This document shows positions 36,421-40,824 of a stretch of 40,824 bases of DNA, one piece after another. How positions within the stretch are numbered: the first letter of the stretch is position 1; each line of letters begins with the position of its first letter. The position numbers and the translations under genes are program-made. The notes below the pieces were generated by a model. That model had not been told where the DNA came from and did no database searches. It saw nothing but the letters and a program-made list of their open reading frames with translations. Location of the stretch: assembly GCA_025997675.1 (NCBI GenBank), contig BNUX01000017.1, positions 1 to 40,824 on the forward strand, given 5' to 3'. This DNA comes from Spirochaetia bacterium (lineage in GTDB: Bacteria > Spirochaetota > Spirochaetia > Treponematales > Breznakiellaceae).

Positions 36421-38733
36421 ATGAAAAAGTTCGCCCTGCTCCTGCTGACCTTCCTCATACCCTCCATGCTCCCCGCCCAGGAAATCCCCGTTGCGCCGGA
36501 TAGCGCCCGCCGGCCAAAAATTGCGTTGGTGCTCTCCGGGGGCGCCGCCCTCGGGTTTGCCCATTTGGGTTTTCTTAAGGTGCTGGAGGAAGTGGGGATT
36601 CCCATAGACTGCATCGTTGGGAACAGCATGGGGAGTATTATTGGGGGCATGTACGCCGCAGGTTATTCCCCCGGGGACATTGAACGGCTTTCCGTGGAAA
36701 GCAACTGGGCGGAGGTGTTTCTGAACGAGGGTGCGTCCCGGTATCCTGCGGTTCCCGGAGATCCGGCGCCCTTGTTACGGCTGAACTTTAATAAGAGCGG
36801 GGTCGGAAAATCAAAGGGGGTTTTGCCGGATCAGAACCTTACCCTTCTCCTTTCGCGGCTCCTCTACCGTGTATCGATGTACCGGGATTTTGCCGCGTTG
36901 TCGATTCCCTTTAAGACTATTGCGGTGGATATTGCGGACGGCAAGGAAGTTCCCCTGGATCACGGGGCGCTCTACCGCGCCATGCGCGCCAGTATGAGTA
37001 TCCCGGTAGTTTTCCCGCCGGTGCCCATGGACGGCGCTTACCTTATCGACGGTGCTTTTATCAACAACAATCCGATTGATATGGCCCGGGAGTGGGGGGC
37101 CGATATTATCATTGATGTTGATGTCGGTTCCCTGGTTGCCAAAAAACCGAAGGAAATTGACAGCATAGATAAGGTAGTCGATCAAACGATTCGGCTGCTC
37201 CAAACTACCAGCTATGGTTCCAATTTGGCGGTCGGTGATGAGGATTTCAGGCTGGTTATGGATTTGAGCGGCTTCTATCTGACCGATTTTGCAAAGGCGC
37301 AGACGATTATCGACTGCGGGGAGGAAATTACTCGCAGTTCCAAAAATATGCTGGCGCTGTTGAAACTCGCCGCGAAAATCGAAACCAAACGGCCCCTTGA
37401 TAAACGTGACTGGCGGCGGAAGGGCAGCTACCTGGAACTCCCGGAGCCGGTTTTTACCCAGGTACGCCTCGTTTCCATCGGGGCTAACGGCGCGGAAGAA
37501 AGCAGGCAAACTACGGCGTCAAAGATTTCACCCCGCTCTCTCAATTCGCTTTTTGATAATTTTTTTGGAAAGAACGTGGATAGCGGCAAACTTGAGGAGA
37601 CGATTGAACTACTCAGGCGGCGTGGAAATTATGAGAGTGTCGGCTACCACCTTGAGGAGAGAGCGGATGGCGGCTACTGCCTGGTATTAACGGGGGTAAA
37701 GGCGACGGAACGGAAAAACGATGTCGCGCTTACCCTGATGGGGGCTTTGAGTTTCGGCAACACCACTGAATTTGGGGTGACCGCCCGGGTTAATTTCAAT
37801 TTTAACGATCTTTTGTTACGGGACTCCCGTTTGAACCTGAACGCTTCCTTTACCGGTTCCCGTATGGGGGGGGCATCACTTTCGCTTGGCTATACGAAAG
37901 GCCTGTCTTCCCTGTTTCAGGCCCGCGCGGAGGTGACGGGGGATTATCTGACTTCGAGTATTTTCGCGTTCCAGCCCGAGGGAAAACTTTCGACCCTGGG
38001 CGGCCTAAAGGGGAGGGCGCAGTTTTTCTACACGCCGGTGGATTATTTTAACCTGTCCTTGGGGTATCTCTATGAGCCTTTCTGGTATCAAAACAAGGGG
38101 TACAATACCGCCACCCAGTCGGTGGTAAACATGGATTTATCAAGCGGCGATATGCACTCTGTTGAGGTTGGTCTTCACTACAACACCGGCAATATCGATC
38201 AGCTCCTGCGCTTTAGCTTCCTGCATAATATTACGATTGATGCCACGGCCAATTTCCCCTTTGCCGGAAGCCGCCTCCGGGATGGCCCTGTTGTTCCCTA
38301 TTATGAACGGTTTGATGTTCTCCTCCAAAAGGCATGGACACCCCATATCCGGCGCAGTTTTACTGCCGACTTGAATATTGGGTCCTATCGCGGGGAGATG
38401 GCTTCGGAGTGGAGTTTCTATACTCCTTCGGGGAAGACGGGTATTCCGGGATACGCCGGCATAGGTGTTTTAGGCCGGGATAAGGGTGTTGTGGGCCTTA
38501 CCTACCTGGAAGAAATACCGCCCCTGTCCAGGATCTTGAGCGTGCGGACGTTTTTCGCGCTCACCCTGCGCGGCGGGTATGTGTGGGAGGAGTTCACCGG
38601 TATTGAGCGGTTTAAGGAACCGAGGGGCGGCGTCCGCGCGGGGCTGCAGCTTCAAACGCCTATAGGCGCGCTGCTCTTTGGACCCGAAGTTTCCTTTGAC
38701 GGCAAGTTTCAGTTTAGTATCTATTTCAATTAG
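36421..38733 (+). CDS. Patatin-like phospholipase with POTRA-like and BamA-type barrel regions (type Vd secretion)
   Basis: The ATG at 36421 begins a signal peptide (KKFALLLLTFLIPSMLPAQE); the frame open upstream lacks support. Residues about 38-230 form a patatin domain with the oxyanion loop LSGGAALGFAHLG, the nucleophile Ser in VGNSMGSIIGG, and the catalytic Asp in LIDGAFINNNP. Residues about 320-420 look like a POTRA unit. From about 440 to the end there are alternating beta strands of a 16-strand-type barrel. This order is that of PlpD-like type Vd proteins, in which the barrel exports the attached lipase. The 770-residue length fits. Substrates would be phospholipids outside the cell or in the outer leaflet. 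Confidence 0.85.
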   Translation: MKKFALLLLTFLIPSMLPAQEIPVAPDSARRPKIALVLSGGAALGFAHLGFLKVLEEVGIPIDCIVGNSMGSIIGGMYAAGYSPGDIERLSVESNWAEVFLNEGASRYPAVPGDPAPLLRLNFNKSGVGKSKGVLPDQNLTLLLSRLLYRVSMYRDFAALSIPFKTIAVDIADGKEVPLDHGALYRAMRASMSIPVVFPPVPMDGAYLIDGAFINNNPIDMAREWGADIIIDVDVGSLVAKKPKEIDSIDKVVDQTIRLLQTTSYGSNLAVGDEDFRLVMDLSGFYLTDFAKAQTIIDCGEEITRSSKNMLALLKLAAKIETKRPLDKRDWRRKGSYLELPEPVFTQVRLVSIGANGAEESRQTTASKISPRSLNSLFDNFFGKNVDSGKLEETIELLRRRGNYESVGYHLEERADGGYCLVLTGVKATERKNDVALTLMGALSFGNTTEFGVTARVNFNFNDLLLRDSRLNLNASFTGSRMGGASLSLGYTKGLSSLFQARAEVTGDYLTSSIFAFQPEGKLSTLGGLKGRAQFFYTPVDYFNLSLGYLYEPFWYQNKGYNTATQSVVNMDLSSGDMHSVEVGLHYNTGNIDQLLRFSFLHNITIDATANFPFAGSRLRDGPVVPYYERFDVLLQKAWTPHIRRSFTADLNIGSYRGEMASEWSFYTPSGKTGIPGYAGIGVLGRDKGVVGLTYLEEIPPLSRILSVRTFFALTLRGGYVWEEFTGIERFKEPRGGVRAGLQLQTPIGALLFGPEVSFDGKFQFSIYFN

Positions 38734-38738
38734 GCCGC

Positions 38739-38767
38739 TTGCGCCCCAATCAAGACCCGCGTATACT
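38739..38767 (+). promoter_or_regulatory. Promoter of the phosphohexomutase gene
   Basis: TTGCGC (38739-38744) and TATACT (38762-38767) are 17 bp apart, starting 6 bp after the patatin stop. The leader is about 30 nt with GGAGG. Confidence 0.6.
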
Positions 38768-38802
38768 GAAAATACCCCTGGATCCGTTATATGGAGGTTT
38801 GT

Positions 38803-40581
38803 ATGGAGCAAAGCGCGATTATCGAAGCGGCGAAGGATTATATAGCAAAGGAACAGGACGCCCATTTTCGTGCGGAAGTGGAGGAACTCCTTAAAAAAGC
38901 GGATTTCAAGGAACTGGAGGATAGGTTCTACCGGAACCTGGAATTCGGTACCGGGGGCCTGCGGGGGGTCATCGGGGGCGGGTATAACCGGATGAATACC
39001 CTGGTGGTAAAGAGCGCCACCCAGGGGCTGGCCGCCTATGTCCGCAGGGCGTTCCCCGAAAAGGCGGTCGCCGGGAAGCTTGCTGCGGTGATCGCCTATG
39101 ACAGCCGCCATTATTCCCCGGAATTTGCCGAAGCCGCCGCCCTTATCCTGGCCGCCAACGGTATCAAGACCTACCTGTTCAGCGCCCTTAGGCCCACCCC
39201 GGAACTTTCCTACGCGGTCAGGCGGCTGGGGGCGGATACGGGGATCGTGGTTACCGCCAGCCATAACCCGGCCCAATACAACGGGTACAAGGCCTACTGG
39301 AACGACGGCGCCCAGGTTATCCCCCCCCACGACGAGGGGATCATCGCGGAGGTCAATGCGGTGAAGGAGATTAAGGAGATTACCCGGATAGAGGCCATTG
39401 CCCACGGGCTTCTGGAACTTATCGATAAAACAATAGATGAACCCTACCAGGCTATGATCCGGAGCCGTCTGTTCCGGCCCGAGCTTATCAAGGCAAAGGC
39501 GGCGGAGGTGAAGATCGTCTATACCCCCCTCCACGGAACCGGAGCCCTGCACGTGGAAGCGGTATTGGGGAGCCTGGGGCTTAAGGTGATTACCGTGCCG
39601 GAACAGCGGGAGGGAAACGGGGACTTCCCCACGGTGTCCTTCCCCAACCCTGAGGAAGCCGCCGCCCTGGAACTTGCCCTAAAGCTGGGGAAGCAGGTGG
39701 GGGCTGATGTGGTCATGGCCACCGATCCTGATGCGGACCGGCTGGGCATCGCCGTTCCCTCGGGCAAGCGGGGCGCTCCCGGGGACTTTACCCTGCTTAC
39801 GGGAAACCAGTTGGGGACCCTTCTGGCGGACTATGTTTTCCTGTCGTTAAAAGAAACCGGTAAGCTGCCCGCCAAGGCGGCGATGGTCAACACCATCGTC
39901 ACCACGGGGATGCAGAAACGGGTGGCCGAATCCTACGGGGTAAAACTCTACGAGTGCCTGACCGGGTTTAAGTGGATAGCCGATGTGATGGCAAAGACAG
40001 AGTCGGATGGTAGCGCCAATGTGGTGTTTGGTACCGAGGAAAGCTACGGGTTCCTGGTGGAAAACGAGGTCCGAGACAAGGACGGGGTGAGCGCCGCCGC
40101 CATGACCGCAGAAATGACCCTCTATTGGCGGAGCCAGGGGATGAGCCTCCTGGATCGTCTTGACGCTTTGTACGCCAAAAACGGATACTGGCAGGAGACG
40201 GGGATATCCAAGTACTTCCAGGGTCCAGAGGGACCGGCTATCATGCAGGGTATAATGGAAGAATACCGAAAAAACCCGCCGAAAACCCTGGGGGGGATCG
40301 AGGTGGAGAAGGTTCGGGACATCCAGGAATCGGTGTGGCGGTATCCCGCCAGGCCCGGCAAGACAGACCCGGTGGACTTCCCCAAGAGCGATGTGCTCCA
40401 GTTCTACCTTAAGGACGGGACTGTGGTAAGTGCCCGGCCCAGCGGTACCGAGCCGAAGATCAAGTTCTACGCATCAAGCTGTACGCCAATAGGCGCCGGG
40501 GGACTGGAGGCAGCTAAGGCCGAAGCGGAACGGAAGTTGACGGCCATCAAAAAGGATATACGCCAGGTCATTGGTGATTAA
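38803..40581 (+). CDS. Alpha-D-phosphohexomutase (phosphoglucomutase/phosphomannomutase)
   Basis: The ATG at 38803 lies five bases after GGAGG; the ATG at 38791 overlaps that site. The 592-residue enzyme moves phosphate between C6 and C1 of glucose or mannose. Motifs are FGTGGLRGVIGGGYNRMN, the phospho-Ser in VVTASHNPAQYNGYKAYW, the metal loop ATDPDADRLGIAV, the sugar loop FGTEESYGFLVENE and the phosphate loop ARPSGTEPKIKFY. Length and motif set match the PgcA branch. With manA at 9326 it would link mannose and glucose phosphates. Glucose versus mannose preference is not decided. Confidence 0.93.
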   Translation: MEQSAIIEAAKDYIAKEQDAHFRAEVEELLKKADFKELEDRFYRNLEFGTGGLRGVIGGGYNRMNTLVVKSATQGLAAYVRRAFPEKAVAGKLAAVIAYDSRHYSPEFAEAAALILAANGIKTYLFSALRPTPELSYAVRRLGADTGIVVTASHNPAQYNGYKAYWNDGAQVIPPHDEGIIAEVNAVKEIKEITRIEAIAHGLLELIDKTIDEPYQAMIRSRLFRPELIKAKAAEVKIVYTPLHGTGALHVEAVLGSLGLKVITVPEQREGNGDFPTVSFPNPEEAAALELALKLGKQVGADVVMATDPDADRLGIAVPSGKRGAPGDFTLLTGNQLGTLLADYVFLSLKETGKLPAKAAMVNTIVTTGMQKRVAESYGVKLYECLTGFKWIADVMAKTESDGSANVVFGTEESYGFLVENEVRDKDGVSAAAMTAEMTLYWRSQGMSLLDRLDALYAKNGYWQETGISKYFQGPEGPAIMQGIMEEYRKNPPKTLGGIEVEKVRDIQESVWRYPARPGKTDPVDFPKSDVLQFYLKDGTVVSARPSGTEPKIKFYASSCTPIGAGGLEAAKAEAERKLTAIKKDIRQVIGD

Positions 40582-40592
40582 GGAGAAAATTG

Positions 40593-40824
40593 ATGAACCA
40601 TCGAATCATACACGCCGTCGCCGGCCTTGGGCTTATCCTTCTGGCAGTTTCCGGCTGTTCCATCAACCAAGTGGCTATGCGCTTGAAACCGGAAACGGTG
40701 GAGTTCCTTATCCCCTCGGCCATTAAGCAGAGTGAAGCCAAACTGGCAAAGCATCCGGATGATCAGGAGCTGATCCTGGCTACGGGCTCCCTCCTGGTAA
40801 TGTACGCCAACGCCTTTATCCAGG
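40593..40824 (+). CDS. Lipoprotein, probable TRAP transporter T-component (TatT-like), cut by the window edge
   Basis: The ATG follows AAGGAGAAAA. The first 77 codons encode a lipoprotein signal (LGLILLAVSGCS, with the lipobox Cys), then helical sequence including KPETVEFLIPSAIKQSEAKL and LATGSLLVMYANAFIQ. The last segment resembles the treponemal TatT family, TPR-like periplasmic lipoproteins that partner TRAP solute receptors. The C-terminal part and any TRAP genes lie beyond the window. It begins 11 nt after the mutase gene and may be co-transcribed. Confidence 0.6.
   Translation, partial: MNHRIIHAVAGLGLILLAVSGCSINQVAMRLKPETVEFLIPSAIKQSEAKLAKHPDDQELILATGSLLVMYANAFIQ

Noticed and set aside
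1..40824. tRNA, rRNA or riboswitch genes
   Set aside because: No cloverleaf with a T-loop GGTTCRA context, rRNA core sequence or familiar riboswitch motif was recognised in the gaps between genes; a covariance-model search would be the decisive test.

Overview
The window looks like chromosome from a GC-rich treponeme (Spirochaetes), most like the termite-gut treponemes; this is an inference. The evidence is a class I lysyl-tRNA synthetase, a groES with no groEL beside it, a FecR/outer-membrane barrel/adenylate cyclase cluster, a two-domain patatin-barrel protein, and a final lipoprotein fragment resembling the treponemal TRAP-T (TatT) family. Most genes are ordinary housekeeping genes, but accessory islands at about 10.9-15.3 kb, 29.9-30.2 kb and 32.2-33.4 kb hold most of the unexplained structure.

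Layout. 1-7.4 kb: the 3' end of a DinG-type helicase, a degenerate double-RlpA-like secreted protein, then a cyclase - FecR/Fn3 - outer-membrane barrel operon. 7.4-10.9 kb: infC-rpmI-rplT followed, with touching or overlapping genes, by a coiled-coil ZapB-like protein, ZapA, manA and a YaiI/YqxD protein. 10.9-15.3 kb: accessory region with vapBC, a 21-bp repeat array, an XRE repressor, a broken beta-propeller-type gene behind an intact promoter, a Uma2 protein, a GAF/HD-GYP protein, and a two-gene cassette bounded by 37-bp direct repeats. 15.3-19.3 kb: a second kind of 21-bp array, then pyrC, a retropepsin-like protein, pyrK and pyrD. 19.3-25.6 kb: htrA; a leftward TPR - YmdB-like - RseC operon; an SGNH hydrolase; groES; an RlpA-SPOR protein; a HAD phosphatase. 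25.6-29.9 kb: parA-parB, a secreted metallo-beta-lactamase-fold enzyme and lysS. 29.9-33.4 kb: a third array with the same tail as the first, EF-G, a membrane-protein cassette between fusA and a degraded copy of the fusA 3' end, and mazEF. 33.4-40.8 kb: nhaC-type antiporter, argA-type synthase, divergent patatin-barrel exporter, phosphohexomutase and the start of a lipoprotein.

Promoters are easy to read here: many genes have a -35/-10 pair with exactly 17 bp spacing and a -10 of TATACT type. In several genes the -10 ends only 5-8 nt before the start codon and there is no Shine-Dalgarno sequence, so their mRNAs are probably leaderless.

The three most unusual signals are: (1) two distant arrays, each one diverged plus eight regular 21-bp units, that differ in unit sequence but end in the same tail; (2) two antiparallel small-gene cassettes, each flanked by direct repeats of what reads as the 3' end of a coding sequence; (3) a 15-unit array of a 10-bp palindrome at 20-21 bp pitch in front of pyrC. 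No tRNA, rRNA, CRISPR array or complete insertion sequence was recognised.
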